Source: Solimicrobium sp043758755 (GTDB taxonomy: Bacteria > Pseudomonadota > Gammaproteobacteria > Burkholderiales > Burkholderiaceae_D). From it: 64,000 nt of DNA. This document shows, piece by piece, positions 52,401-61,509 of this stretch (positions within the stretch are counted from its first letter, which is position 1; each line of letters opens with the position of its first letter). The DNA is taken from NCBI GenBank assembly GCA_043758755.1, contig JAYVMW010000045.1, positions 16,778 through 80,777 on the forward strand, written 5' to 3'. The position numbers and the translations under genes are program-made. The notes beneath the pieces were generated by a model. The model worked only from the letters and a program-made list of their open reading frames with translations. It was not told where the DNA came from and did not search any database.

Positions 52401-53479
52401 TGACTATGTGGACTGAAATTACGATCACCGCGTTACTGGTTGCGATCATTCCGTTGAGCATGGTCTGGGTTTCCAGCGACGTCAATAAATACCGCAAACT
52501 GGTATCGGTCACCCTGTTTCTGACATTTGATCTGATCATGTTCGGTGCCTACACGCGGCTGACTGATTCCGGTCTGGGCTGCCCGGACTGGCCGGGCTGT
52601 TATGGGGCGGCCAATCCGCTGATTTCACATGACGCGATATCGGCAGCACAGGCAGCCATGCCACATGGGCCGGTAACCCACTTCAAAGCCTGGGTGGAAA
52701 TGGTGCATCGTTATCTGGCCGCTTCGGTGGGAATTCTGATTCTTGCACAGGTGTTGATCGCGTGGATCAAGCGCAAACAGTTTGCCGGCGCACCGCTGTT
52801 TGCCACGGCGCTGTTATTTTTTGTTGGATTGCAGGGCGCATTCGGCATGTGGACTGTCACCATGAAACTGCAACCGGTAATTGTCACCATCCATTTACTG
52901 CTGGGCATGATGCTGCTGGCCATGCTGGCCTGGCTTGCGGCGCGCATTGATGCCAAATCAGAGCGCGTGACCCATGACGCATTGAAGCTGAAATGGCCGG
53001 CGCGTTTTGCCTGGCTGATATTGCTGATGCAGATTGCGTTGGGTGGCTGGGTCAGTACCAATTACGCTGTGCTTGCCTGCACCGATTATCCGCTGTGCCA
53101 CGGCGTGCTGATTCCCGATATGGACTTTGAACACGGCTTTGGACTGTGGCGCGAGCTCGGTAAAACGGTGGGAGGCGAGTACCTGTCCTTTGCAGCCTTG
53201 ACGGCGATCCACTGGGTCCACAGGAATTTTGCCATTCTGGTGGTGCTGAGCTCAGGCTATGTGGCGCTGCGTGCGCGCAGCATGGCGGGAGTGCGTAACA
53301 TTGCCAACGCTGTGCTTGTGGTATTGCTGATTCAGTTCTGCAGCGGGCTGGCCAATATTCTGTTCAGCTGGCCGTTGCCGGTGGCGGTGCTGCACAACTG
53401 CGGAGCAGCGCTGCTGTTGGGCTTGCTGAGCGTGTTAAATTACCGCGTTCAAAGCCCGGTCGAGCTGCGGCGCCATTAA
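52400..53479 (+). CDS. ctaA: Heme A synthase
   Basis: 359 residues with eight helices in two four-helix repeats. CPDWPGCYG and CTDYPLCHG are the conserved Cys motifs of the loops, and EMVHRYLAA and IHWVHRNFA carry the heme-binding His pairs. It oxidises the C8 methyl of heme O to give heme A. The ATG overlaps the previous stop (TAATG). Confidence 0.94.
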   Translation: MTMWTEITITALLVAIIPLSMVWVSSDVNKYRKLVSVTLFLTFDLIMFGAYTRLTDSGLGCPDWPGCYGAANPLISHDAISAAQAAMPHGPVTHFKAWVEMVHRYLAASVGILILAQVLIAWIKRKQFAGAPLFATALLFFVGLQGAFGMWTVTMKLQPVIVTIHLLLGMMLLAMLAWLAARIDAKSERVTHDALKLKWPARFAWLILLMQIALGGWVSTNYAVLACTDYPLCHGVLIPDMDFEHGFGLWRELGKTVGGEYLSFAALTAIHWVHRNFAILVVLSSGYVALRARSMAGVRNIANAVLVVLLIQFCSGLANILFSWPLPVAVLHNCGAALLLGLLSVLNYRVQSPVELRRH

Positions 53480-53519
53480 CCTTTGTTCTGACAATCAAGT
53501 CTTTTTAACATCAGAAATT

Positions 53520-54404
53520 ATGAACACCATGACCGTTCAAACCAGCCGGATTTCACAGTATCTGGCATTAACCAAACCACGCGTGACCCAACTGGCGGTA
53601 TTCTGTTCAGTGATCGGCATGTTTCTGGCTACGCCGGATTTGCCGGACTGGCGTGTCGTGCTGGCCGCCGCAGCCGGAATCTGGCTGCTGGCCGGCGCCG
53701 CCTTTGCAGTCAATTGCCTGGTCGAACGTGAACTCGACGCGCGCATGGCAAGAACTGCACGCCGCGCTTCGGCTCAGGGTGAAATCTCCGTGCAGCAGAT
53801 CTGTCTGTTTTCGGCCATTCTTGGCGGTGCCGGCATGTGGGTACTTTATTTTCTGGTCAATCCGCTCACCATGTGGCTGACCTTTGCCACCTTCATCGGT
53901 TATGCGGTGATATACACCATCGTGTTAAAACCGGCCACACCGCAAAATATCGTCATAGGCGGACTGTCAGGCGCCATGCCGCCCGCGTTGGGCTGGGCAG
54001 CCATCGCCAATGATGTGCCGATGCAAGCCTGGTTGCTGGTGCTGATTATCTTTGTCTGGACCCCGCCGCATTTCTGGGCGCTGGCACTGTACAGGCGCGA
54101 TGATTACGCCAAGTCAGGTTTGCCTATGATGCCCATTACCCACGGCATCAAATTCACTGGTCTGCATGTCTGGCTGTATACCATCGTGCTGGTGGCAACC
54201 ACCACCTTGCCGTTTGCAGTACACATGAGCGGATGGATTTATCTGATCAGCGCGCTAGGACTGGGTAGCGTATTTTTGTATTATGCATGGCAGTTGCACC
54301 GGCATTACAACGATCAGATGGCAAGGAAAACCTTCGCTTTTTCCATTCTGTATTTATCGCTGTTATTTGCCGCCTTGCTGGTCGACCATTACCTGAAATT
54401 TTAA
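53520..54404 (+). CDS. ctaB: Protoheme IX farnesyltransferase (heme O synthase)
   Basis: 294 residues. LTKPRVTQLAVF, NCLVERELDARMARTARR (the prenyl-diphosphate Asp-rich site) and FVWTPPHFWALALYRRDDY are the family landmarks; nine helices. It farnesylates heme B to heme O, feeding ctaA. ATG at 53520; a second Met is three codons on. Tight order with ctaA is normal. Confidence 0.95.
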   Translation: MNTMTVQTSRISQYLALTKPRVTQLAVFCSVIGMFLATPDLPDWRVVLAAAAGIWLLAGAAFAVNCLVERELDARMARTARRASAQGEISVQQICLFSAILGGAGMWVLYFLVNPLTMWLTFATFIGYAVIYTIVLKPATPQNIVIGGLSGAMPPALGWAAIANDVPMQAWLLVLIIFVWTPPHFWALALYRRDDYAKSGLPMMPITHGIKFTGLHVWLYTIVLVATTTLPFAVHMSGWIYLISALGLGSVFLYYAWQLHRHYNDQMARKTFAFSILYLSLLFAALLVDHYLKF

Positions 54405-54436
54405 CCAGACCCCTGTTTCACTCAGTTTACATTCTC

Positions 54437-55024
54437 ATGAAAAAATTCCCTGCGCTACTGACTCTGCTTGGTTTGATACTGACCTTATGCGCCTGCAGTC
54501 AGCCCGCCAAGCTCGATTTTAAAAACACCGACATAACCGGTCTGGACTACGCCAAAGATTTCAGTATGCCGGACTACAACGGCACCATGCGCCATCTGTC
54601 CGATTTCAAAGGCAAGGTGGTCGTCATATTTTTCGGATACACCCAATGCCCCGATGTCTGCCCTACCACCATGGCTGAACTGTCCGCGGTGATGAAAGAT
54701 CTGGGGCCGCTGAGCGATCAGGTTCAGGTCTTGTTCGTCAGTCTGGATCCGGAGCGCGATACGCCAAAAATTTTGTCTCAGTATGTTCCGAACTTTGATA
54801 AGCGATTTTTAGGGCTGGTGGGTGATCAGGCTGCCACGCAGAAGATTGCGCAGGATTTTAAAATTTTCTATGAGAAGGTTCCGGAGAAAAAAACGGGCGG
54901 TTATTCGATCGATCACAGTGCCGGCAGTTATGTGTTTGATCGCGAAGGTCATGTCCGCCTGTTTGTGCGTTTCAATCAGGGGCCCGACCCGATTACGCAC
55001 GATCTGAAACTGCTGTTGCAATAG
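54437..55024 (+). CDS. SCO1/SenC family copper chaperone
   Basis: 195 residues from the ATG at 54437. A lipobox-like LTLCAC at about residues 16-21 suggests a lipoprotein. Thioredoxin fold with the copper motif CPDVC in GYTQCPDVCPTTMAEL and the distal His in SIDHSAGSYVFD, so all copper ligands are present. It loads CuA of subunit II. Last gene of the cox cluster. Confidence 0.93.
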   Translation: MKKFPALLTLLGLILTLCACSQPAKLDFKNTDITGLDYAKDFSMPDYNGTMRHLSDFKGKVVVIFFGYTQCPDVCPTTMAELSAVMKDLGPLSDQVQVLFVSLDPERDTPKILSQYVPNFDKRFLGLVGDQAATQKIAQDFKIFYEKVPEKKTGGYSIDHSAGSYVFDREGHVRLFVRFNQGPDPITHDLKLLLQ

Positions 55025-55033
55025 GTCCGTGTC

Positions 55034-55834
55034 ATGATCACAACCCTGCGTTTGGAAAATGGTGCCAGTGTACAGATCGTCCATCGTGGCGCTCAGGTGG
55101 TGTCATGGGTACCGGCGGGTATGAGCGAGCAATTATTTCTCAGCAAGGCTTCACTGCTGGATTCGGGCAAACCACTGCGTGGCGGCGTGCCTGTCATTTT
55201 CCCCCAATTCTCTGATCTCGGACCATTACCCAAACATGGATTTGCGCGTAACCTGGTTTGGCACCCGTGTGAGTCTGATCAAAACAATCAGGCCGTGTTT
55301 GAACTGCGCGACAGCGACGCTACCAGAGCAGTTTGGCCGCATGCATTTCTGCTCGAGTTGACCATCACTCTGCTTGACACCGCACTGGAGCTGGAGCTGA
55401 AGGTGCAGAATACCGGTGCGACGGAATTTGAATTCACGGCAGCTTTGCATACCTACCTGCACCTTGAGCACATCAATGACACTCGCATTCAAGGTTTGAG
55501 GGGTACGCATTACCGGGACAGTGTCACCGGTAATGCGGATTGTGTGGAAACAGAAGATGTAATTACAATCGGCAAGCAGGTTGATCGGGTATATAGAAAT
55601 GCCCCGCCTGTACTGCGCGTGGTGCAGCACGATCAGCAGATCGATATTGTCAGCGCAGGCTTTGTGGATGCGGTGGTATGGAATCCCTGGCGTGAACTTT
55701 CTGATGCCATGGCGGATATGGAACCGGACGGTTACCAGCGCATGGTATGTGTTGAGTCTGCTGCTGTTGCCCAGCCTGTCTTTTTACCACCTGCCGGGGT
55801 CTGGCGCGGAAGTCAGCGCCTAGTGGTTGGTTAA
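55034..55834 (+). CDS. D-hexose-6-phosphate mutarotase
   Basis: 266 residues. GGVPVIFPQFSD, HGFARNLVW and the catalytic Glu region near MVCVESAAVAQPV, with FTAALHTYLHLEHI, match the aldose-1-epimerase-like YeaD family acting on glucose-6-phosphate anomers. It begins 9 bases after the SCO stop, so it may be co-transcribed with the cox tail although it is unrelated in function. Confidence 0.88.
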   Translation: MITTLRLENGASVQIVHRGAQVVSWVPAGMSEQLFLSKASLLDSGKPLRGGVPVIFPQFSDLGPLPKHGFARNLVWHPCESDQNNQAVFELRDSDATRAVWPHAFLLELTITLLDTALELELKVQNTGATEFEFTAALHTYLHLEHINDTRIQGLRGTHYRDSVTGNADCVETEDVITIGKQVDRVYRNAPPVLRVVQHDQQIDIVSAGFVDAVVWNPWRELSDAMADMEPDGYQRMVCVESAAVAQPVFLPPAGVWRGSQRLVVG

Positions 55835-55837
55835 ATC

Positions 55838-55865
55838 AAAAAAATGCTCCGAAGAGCATTTTTTT
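55838..55865. terminator. Bidirectional terminator between mutarotase and rpoH
   Basis: AAAAAAATGCTC, loop CGAA, GAGCATTTTTTT: a 12-base stem with T-runs in both directions. Confidence 0.9.
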
Positions 55866-55882
55866 GTTGGCGCAACCAGCTG

Positions 55883-56782
55883 TCAGGCATATTCAGCCAG
55901 ACTTGCCTTCATTTTCTTCATGGCCGCGGTTTCTATCTGGCGTATACGTTCAGCTGAAACGTTAAATTCGGCAGCCAGATCATGCAATGTCGCACCACTG
56001 CCGTCGTCATTGGCCAGCCAGCGTGCTTCAATAATGCGGCGCGAGCGTGGGTCGAGATTGTTCAGCGCTGCTTCCAGACCGGTAGTCTGCAGCACGTCAT
56101 AATGCATGTTTTCCAATACTTTGGTTGGCTCATTATTGTCGCTGGACAGATAGGCGATCGGTGCAAATTTGTCGTCATCGTCATCGGTCGGCGCATCCAG
56201 AGCCATGTCGTGACCGGACAGTCGCATTTCCATTTCAATGACTTCTTCGCGCTTCACATTCAGCGTTTGGGCCAATTGATCAATCTGCCCCTGAGTCATA
56301 CTGTCAAAGCCGATCTTGTGGCTGCGCAAATTGAAAAACAGCTTGCGTTGTGCCTTGGTGGTCGCCACTTTGACCAGACGCCAGTTTTTCAGAATATATT
56401 CGTGCATTTCCGCTTTGATCCAGTGCATGGCGTAAGAAACCAGACGCACACCCTGATCAGGATTGAATCGCTTGACCGCTTTCATCAGGCCAATGTTGCC
56501 TTCCTGAATCAGATCGGCATGCGGCAGGCCATAACCGAGGTAGCCGCGGGCAATGGACACGACCAGACGCAGGTGCGACAGAACCAGATGCTGCGCAGCG
56601 CTCAGATCATTTTTGTCGCGCAGGTCAGTAGCGTATTTTGTTTCTTCTTCTTGCGTGAGCATCGGCAGGCGATTTACGGCCGAAATGTAGGCGTCAATAT
56701 TTCCGAGTGTACCGGTGAACCCGAGTGCCAGTGCTGAATTGCTGCCGGTTACCGGCAATGTATTAACTGTTGATGAGCTCAT
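55883..56782 (-). CDS. rpoH: RNA polymerase heat-shock sigma factor RpoH
   Basis: 299 residues from the ATG at 56782, GGAG 7 bases upstream. Sigma70 regions 2 (DLIQEGNIGLMKAVKRF), 3 and 4.2 (SAERIRQIETAAMKKMK) are present, and QRKLFFNLRSHKIGF is the RpoH box that distinguishes sigma32. It directs transcription of chaperone and protease genes. A perfect CIRCE operator lies 120-146 bases upstream, so the gene is probably repressed by HrcA; the hrcA gene is not in this window. Confidence 0.96.
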   Translation of the reverse strand: MSSSTVNTLPVTGSNSALALGFTGTLGNIDAYISAVNRLPMLTQEEETKYATDLRDKNDLSAAQHLVLSHLRLVVSIARGYLGYGLPHADLIQEGNIGLMKAVKRFNPDQGVRLVSYAMHWIKAEMHEYILKNWRLVKVATTKAQRKLFFNLRSHKIGFDSMTQGQIDQLAQTLNVKREEVIEMEMRLSGHDMALDAPTDDDDDKFAPIAYLSSDNNEPTKVLENMHYDVLQTTGLEAALNNLDPRSRRIIEARWLANDDGSGATLHDLAAEFNVSAERIRQIETAAMKKMKASLAEYA

Positions 56783-56901
56783 GTAATCTCCATATATTTC
56801 TGGCAATAAGATGGGTGTGTCACCCAGTATTGCGCGGAAATCAATAAATTCAATGAAATTAGACCAGCAAAGTAAGCCAGCAAACTAAACTGACCGATAT
56901 A

Positions 56902-56928
56902 TTAGCACTCTATTGCGAAGAGTGCTAA
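56902..56928. promoter_or_regulatory. CIRCE operator (HrcA site) upstream of rpoH
   Basis: TTAGCACTC, nine-base spacer TATTGCGAA, GAGTGCTAA: exact match to the CIRCE consensus with N9. On the rpoH strand, TTAGCA and TAATAT with an 18-base spacer overlap the element and could be the repressed promoter. Confidence 0.92.
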
Positions 56929-57019
56929 CAGTCTGAAACACTTGTCATTTATAGAAATATTTGTTGTACATTTGCCCATGAAATTAAAAAAGGGCACTTG
57001 GATATTTGATGTATATAAA

Positions 57020-57958
57020 TTAATTAAGTTGCCGGACCTGATGTCTGACGGATAAAAACGCGCCAAATAACCCTAGAATTGCGGCTGCCAGAATCAGATA
57101 CAGACTCCATATCAGATTCAGTGGCATCAATTGATAACTTGATCCGTACAGGCTGGCAAATTCCTTGATGGCTTGATTCAGAGGTTGCAACCCGGCAGCC
57201 ACAATCGCCAGCGCTAAAAGACCGGCGACCGTACCCAGAATGGCTCCGGCGTAGTAATAGGGCCGCCGAATATATTGATTGGTCGCGCCGAGCAGGCGGA
57301 TTACCCTGATTTCAGCGCGATGTGACAGAACCTGTAACCGGGTGGCATTAAAAATGACCGTAATGACAACGATGGCAAGAATTGTGGCCAGAGCGATCAG
57401 CATGAATTGCGCCAGATGCATTAACGCTGCCAGACGTTTGATCCAGCTCGAATCAATCTGAACATGTTCGACTTCGGGCAGCTTTTGCAGCTGGCTGGCC
57501 AGAGCTTCAATTTTTACCGGGTTGGCCTGCTGGGTGGCGAGTTCGAAATGCTGTTCAAAACTCAGTACGTAGGCGTCAGGCAGGGGATTTTCACCCAGCG
57601 TGGCCAGTACATCGCCCAAACCCGAACTGTTTTGCAATCCGGTCAGCGCAGCTTCTTTGGGCACAAAAACAACCTTGGCCGGTGTTCCAGATGACTTCAG
57701 CAGTTTTTTTATGGTATCGGCAAAGCCGTTCGCATTGCTGCGGCTTAAATCGGTTTTTAAAAATAATGACAGTTCGGGTGCGATCGATAACTGGTCGGAG
57801 ATGGGGCGGATGTTTTCTATCAGTGTCAACCCTGCAATCGGCAAGGAAAGCGCAACCGCGACCACCAGGACGTTAAATATAAAATTGCCAGGCGCACTGA
57901 AAATCTGTTTAAGCGCATTGCCACTGGCGAGAGCGTGTTGTCTGATCCAAATATTCAT
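57020..57958 (-). CDS. ftsX: Cell-division protein FtsX
   Basis: 312 residues with four helices (about 24-46, 182-204, 236-258, 280-300) and a periplasmic loop in which LSLFLKTDLSRS and LPEVEHVQIDSSWIKRL are conserved. The C-terminal FtsX permease block (RVIRLLGATNQYIRRPYYY) is intact. Partner of FtsE; together they activate cell-wall hydrolases at the septum. The start lies 21 bases after the ftsE stop. Confidence 0.93.
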   Translation of the reverse strand: MNIWIRQHALASGNALKQIFSAPGNFIFNVLVVAVALSLPIAGLTLIENIRPISDQLSIAPELSLFLKTDLSRSNANGFADTIKKLLKSSGTPAKVVFVPKEAALTGLQNSSGLGDVLATLGENPLPDAYVLSFEQHFELATQQANPVKIEALASQLQKLPEVEHVQIDSSWIKRLAALMHLAQFMLIALATILAIVVITVIFNATRLQVLSHRAEIRVIRLLGATNQYIRRPYYYAGAILGTVAGLLALAIVAAGLQPLNQAIKEFASLYGSSYQLMPLNLIWSLYLILAAAILGLFGAFLSVRHQVRQLN

Positions 57959-57979
57959 GTTTTTGTCTATAGGTAACGA

Positions 57980-58648
57980 TTACGCAGCAGATTGCCAGGA
58001 CTGACTCTGTTTGCCATGATTTAAATAAATCACCCGCGACGCGCTGACCAGAAATTCTTCATCATGGCTGGAGATAATGCAGGTCACACCGGCGGCCTGA
58101 AATGCCTGCAGGGCCTGCATCACCTTTTTTGCATTGTCCCGGTCCAGGTAGGCGGTAGGCTCATCGGCCAAGATCAGTTGCGGGCGATTGACGATGGCGC
58201 GAGCAATGGCAGCGCGTTGCTGTTCACCACCGGAAAGCGCTGGAGGGAAAGCATTGATTTTGTCTGACAGATTCATTTTTTCCAGTGCGGTGCTGGCACG
58301 ATGCAGCGCTTCATTTCTGCTTGCTCCGCCAATCAGCAGCGGCAGCATGACATTGTCCAGTATGGTCCGGTCGAGCAGCAGAGCGTGATCCTGAAGTATT
58401 AAACCGATATTGCGTCTGAAGTAGGGCAGAGCTGCGGCATTCAGTCCGGCGATATCCTGGCCATTCACCAATACCTGACCGCTGCTGGGGCGTTCAATGG
58501 CTGCGATCATTTTCAGAATGGTGGATTTTCCGGCGCCGGATGGACCTGCCAAAAACACCAGTTCACCGCGTTCAATCGTAAACGACATGTCCGTTAAAGC
58601 GGATACGCCAGGAGGAAAATGTTTGCTGACCTGTTTGAATTCGATCAT
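57980..58648 (-). CDS. ftsE: Cell-division ATP-binding protein FtsE
   Basis: 222 residues: Walker A GPSGAGKST, ABC signature LSGGEQQR, Walker B LILADEPT, H-loop SSHDEEF, and the FtsE-type IGLILQDHALLLDRT Q-loop. Drives FtsX; forms the ftsY-ftsE-ftsX set with ftsY 49 bases upstream. Confidence 0.95.
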   Translation of the reverse strand: MIEFKQVSKHFPPGVSALTDMSFTIERGELVFLAGPSGAGKSTILKMIAAIERPSSGQVLVNGQDIAGLNAAALPYFRRNIGLILQDHALLLDRTILDNVMLPLLIGGASRNEALHRASTALEKMNLSDKINAFPPALSGGEQQRAAIARAIVNRPQLILADEPTAYLDRDNAKKVMQALQAFQAAGVTCIISSHDEEFLVSASRVIYLNHGKQSQSWQSAA

Positions 58649-58697
58649 GTCTGGTAAGAAGTAAAGCTAAAAAGTAAATCGGGTTTGATGGAGTGAA

Positions 58698-59681
58698 TCA
58701 ATCAAGCAGCGCATCGACAAATTCACGTGCATTAAACGGTTGCAGATCTTCGATTTTTTCGCCAACGCCGATGAAATAAACCGGTATTGGCCGGGTTTTT
58801 GCAATCGCCGCGAGAATTCCGCCTTTGGCAGTACCGTCGAGCTTGGTAATGACTAGTCCGGTAAGCCCCAGGGCATCATCAAACGATTTGACCTGGGCCA
58901 GCGCATTCTGACCGGTATTGCCGTCAATGACCAGCAGCACTTCGTGCGGCGCACCTTCCATGCCTTTGGAAACCACGCGTTTGATTTTTTTCAATTCTTC
59001 CATCAGGTGCAGCTGACTGGGTAATCGACCGGCCGTGTCTACCATCACCACGTTAATTCCTTTGGCGATGGCCGAACTCACGGAATCAAACGCCACTGCG
59101 GCCGGATCTCCTGATTCCTGGGAAATTACTGTGACATTATTGCGCTCGCCCCATACGGTCAACTGCTCGCGCGCTGCAGCACGAAACGTGTCACCGGCTG
59201 CCAGAATCACAGACTGATGATGTGCCTGCAGATGTTTGGCCAGTTTGCCGATTGTGGTGGTTTTTCCTGCGCCATTCACACCGGCGATCATCATTACCAT
59301 CGGTTGATGGCGTCCCAGTTCCAGCGGTTTTTCAAGCGGAGTCAGAAATTCAACCAGAATTGCTTTCAATGCGGCTTTCACTTCAAGTGCTTCGGTAAGC
59401 TTTTGCAGCTTGACCTGTTTTTTTAATTCTTCCAGTACAAACAGGGTGGCATCCATGCCGGCATCGGCCATTAACAGGGCCGATTCCAGTTCTTCATACA
59501 GGTCGTCATCAATTTTTGCACCGACAAACAGGGTGGTCAGGTTGCTGGAAGTTTTGGACAGTCCGGCTTTGAGTCTGGTCAGCCACGACTGCTTTTGATT
59601 CGGTTCATTGGGTGCAGGATCCGGTATGGAAATTGGTACTGGCTGGCTGGCTGGCGGTTTTTTTTTGAAAAAGCTGAACAT
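58698..59681 (-). CDS. ftsY: Signal-recognition-particle receptor FtsY
   Basis: 327 residues. Short Pro-rich N-terminus, the helical N domain (about 30-110), and SRP-type GTPase motifs GVNGAGKTTTIGKLAKH, DTAGRLPSQ and TKLDGTAKGGILAA. Docks SRP-ribosome complexes at the membrane. The acidic A domain is very short, as in many betaproteobacteria. Divergent from rsmD. Confidence 0.95.
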   Translation of the reverse strand: MFSFFKKKPPASQPVPISIPDPAPNEPNQKQSWLTRLKAGLSKTSSNLTTLFVGAKIDDDLYEELESALLMADAGMDATLFVLEELKKQVKLQKLTEALEVKAALKAILVEFLTPLEKPLELGRHQPMVMMIAGVNGAGKTTTIGKLAKHLQAHHQSVILAAGDTFRAAAREQLTVWGERNNVTVISQESGDPAAVAFDSVSSAIAKGINVVMVDTAGRLPSQLHLMEELKKIKRVVSKGMEGAPHEVLLVIDGNTGQNALAQVKSFDDALGLTGLVITKLDGTAKGGILAAIAKTRPIPVYFIGVGEKIEDLQPFNAREFVDALLD

Positions 59682-59813
59682 GTGGGCGATACGATCAGAA
59701 TGGTGAATTGTTAGAGTCGGGCTACAATGTGCGACATTCTAGCAGAGGCGACCCGGTGCGCCCGGCGCAATCAGCGTCAGTCAGCATTAACTTTTAATTT
59801 TTCTACAATAAAA

Positions 59814-60419
59814 ATGCCCAAAAAGACCACTCCGCGCCAGGTTCGCATTATTGGCGGCACCTGGAAGCGCACTCCCCTGACCGTGCTGGATGCGCCCGGC
59901 CTGCGTCCGACTCCCGATCGGGTGCGCGAAACGCTGTTTAACTGGCTGACTTTTCTATTTCAGGGCGACTGGCAATCCCGGCGTTGTCTGGATCTGTTTG
60001 CCGGTAGCGGTGCTCTGGGTATGGAAGCTGCCAGCCGGGGCGCCGCTCTGGTGACTCTGGTCGATTCTTATTTGCCGGCGGTGCGGCAACTGGAACAGGT
60101 AAAAGCCAAGCTCAAAGCAGAGCAGGTGCACATTATTGCCGGCGATGCGCTTTCAGTTGTGAAGAAATTGACCGTTAATACAATAAATGAGGAAAACCGA
60201 TACAGCGTGATCTTTCTGGACCCACCCTATCACCGTGATTTGCTGGTGCAGATTCTGCCCCATTGCATGGCTCTGCTGGAGTCGGACGGACTTCTGTATC
60301 TGGAAGCCGAAAAAGCACTGACACCGGCGGATTTGCCCGATTGTTTAAAAAATTGGCAAGTAATTCGCAATGATCGGGCCGGACAGGTGCATTTTCATTT
60401 GTTGCAGCGCAATGTTTGA
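59814..60419 (+). CDS. rsmD: 16S rRNA (guanine(966)-N2)-methyltransferase RsmD
   Basis: 201 residues from the ATG at 59814 (the frame from 59727 is not needed). VRIIGGTWKRT, RPTPDRVRETLFNWL and DLFAGSGALGMEAASRGA give the SAM site, and DPPYH the catalytic N-methylase motif. Methylates G966 in the P site. Divergent from ftsY and followed by coaD after 66 bases. Confidence 0.94.
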   Translation: MPKKTTPRQVRIIGGTWKRTPLTVLDAPGLRPTPDRVRETLFNWLTFLFQGDWQSRRCLDLFAGSGALGMEAASRGAALVTLVDSYLPAVRQLEQVKAKLKAEQVHIIAGDALSVVKKLTVNTINEENRYSVIFLDPPYHRDLLVQILPHCMALLESDGLLYLEAEKALTPADLPDCLKNWQVIRNDRAGQVHFHLLQRNV

Positions 60420-60485
60420 GTGCAAAAATCACGCTGAATTCAGGCATAATGCGCATTCTTTCTTAGCCAATACCCAGGAGCAGTA

Positions 60486-60992
60486 ATGGTGACAGCAGTT
60501 TATCCCGGTACGTTTGACCCGCTCACGCGTGGGCATGAAGATCTGGTACGCCGCGCTTCTGGGCTTTTTGATACCTTGGTCGTAGGCGTAGCGGACAGCA
60601 AAAACAAACGACCGTTTTTTTCACTTGAAGAACGGCTCTCGATCGCCAATGAAGTATTGGGTCATTATCCAAATGTGCGGGTTGAGAGCTTTTCCGGACT
60701 GCTGAAAGATTTTGTGCGCAAGGTGGACGGTCGCGTAATTGTGCGCGGCTTGCGGGCAGTATCCGATTTTGAATATGAATTTCAGATGGCCGGCATGAAT
60801 CGATATCTGTTACCTGATGTCGAGACCCTGTTTCTAACTCCGTCGGATCAGTATCAGTTTATCTCGGGTACCATCGTGCGGGAAATCGCCCAGTTTGGCG
60901 GTGACGTATCCAAGTTTGTATTCCCGTCAGTAGATCGCTGGCTGCAGCAAAAAGTGCTTGAAGCCCAGGCTGAGCAGAAAAAAGACAGTTAG
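60486..60992 (+). CDS. coaD: Phosphopantetheine adenylyltransferase
   Basis: 168 residues, AGGAG before ATG. AVYPGTFDPLTRGHEDLV with the TxGH nucleotide motif, VVRGLRAVSDFEYE-like KVDGRVIVRGLRAVSDFEYE and SGTIVREIA are PPAT hallmarks. Forms dephospho-CoA from 4'-phosphopantetheine in the cytoplasm. Ferredoxin gene follows 8 bases on. Confidence 0.95.
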   Translation: MVTAVYPGTFDPLTRGHEDLVRRASGLFDTLVVGVADSKNKRPFFSLEERLSIANEVLGHYPNVRVESFSGLLKDFVRKVDGRVIVRGLRAVSDFEYEFQMAGMNRYLLPDVETLFLTPSDQYQFISGTIVREIAQFGGDVSKFVFPSVDRWLQQKVLEAQAEQKKDS

Positions 60993-61000
60993 GTTAAGTT

Positions 61001-61255
61001 ATGGCGTTACTGATTACCGATGATTGCATCAATTGCGATGTGTGCGAACCGGAATGTCCCAACGAAGCAATTTCAATGGGACCGGAAATTTATGTGATCG
61101 ATCCGCACAAGTGCACCGAGTGCGTCGGTCATTACAAAGAACCGCAATGCCAGCAGGTGTGTCCGGTGGACTGCATTCCGTTTGATCCGGCCTGGCGTGA
61201 AACGCCCGAGCAGCTGCAGGCTAAATATGAGCAGTTGCAGGCAGCAAAAAAATAA
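61001..61255 (+). CDS. YfhL-type 2[4Fe-4S] ferredoxin
   Basis: 84 residues. The first cluster motif is DDCINCDVCEPECPNEAI, the second CTECVGHYKEPQCQQVCPVD, with the longer inter-Cys loop typical of the YfhL/Allochromatium-type dicluster ferredoxins, whose potential is very low. The C-terminal 15 residues form an alpha helix. Partner unknown. A strong terminator ends the coaD-fdx unit. Confidence 0.93.
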   Translation: MALLITDDCINCDVCEPECPNEAISMGPEIYVIDPHKCTECVGHYKEPQCQQVCPVDCIPFDPAWRETPEQLQAKYEQLQAAKK

Positions 61256-61270
61256 GCGAACACTCGAAGC

Positions 61271-61308
61271 AAAAAAGCCCGGTCAACAGCAGTTGACCGG
61301 GCTTTTTT
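61271..61308 (+). terminator. Rho-independent terminator after the ferredoxin gene
   Basis: Perfect 17-base stem AAAAAAGCCCGGTCAAC / GTTGACCGGGCTTTTTT with a 4-base loop and one more T. Confidence 0.92.
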
Positions 61309-61509
61309 TCGGGATGATTATTGTCAGACGTTAAACAGGAAGAGGGGCATATAAGTACTTGTTTATACAGGGCACAGCGTTGCGTAAATCGATAACATGC
61401 CCCCAAATTTGCCCCCTTTTTGCTCGAATGGGAGCGAACATCAGCGAACAGTCGGGGGCCGGATAAGGTATGAAGGCTAGGCCGGTGGGCGACCTTCAGT
61501 CTTAACATT
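61309..61509. other. Intergenic boundary between core genes and accessory region
   Basis: No gene seen. GCCCCC-AAATTT-GCCCCC occurs at about 61399-61417, and AGCGAACA recurs at about 61253, 61432 and 61442. Composition changes to the right. It may contain a mobile-element end, but no pair of long direct repeats is visible in the window. Confidence 0.35.

Noticed and set aside
55982..56737. Plus-strand open frame of 251 codons
   Set aside because: Shadow of rpoH; the sigma-factor motifs on the minus strand are decisive.
61309..61509. tRNA gene or attachment core at the island boundary
   Set aside because: No cloverleaf could be built and no long direct repeat was found within the window.
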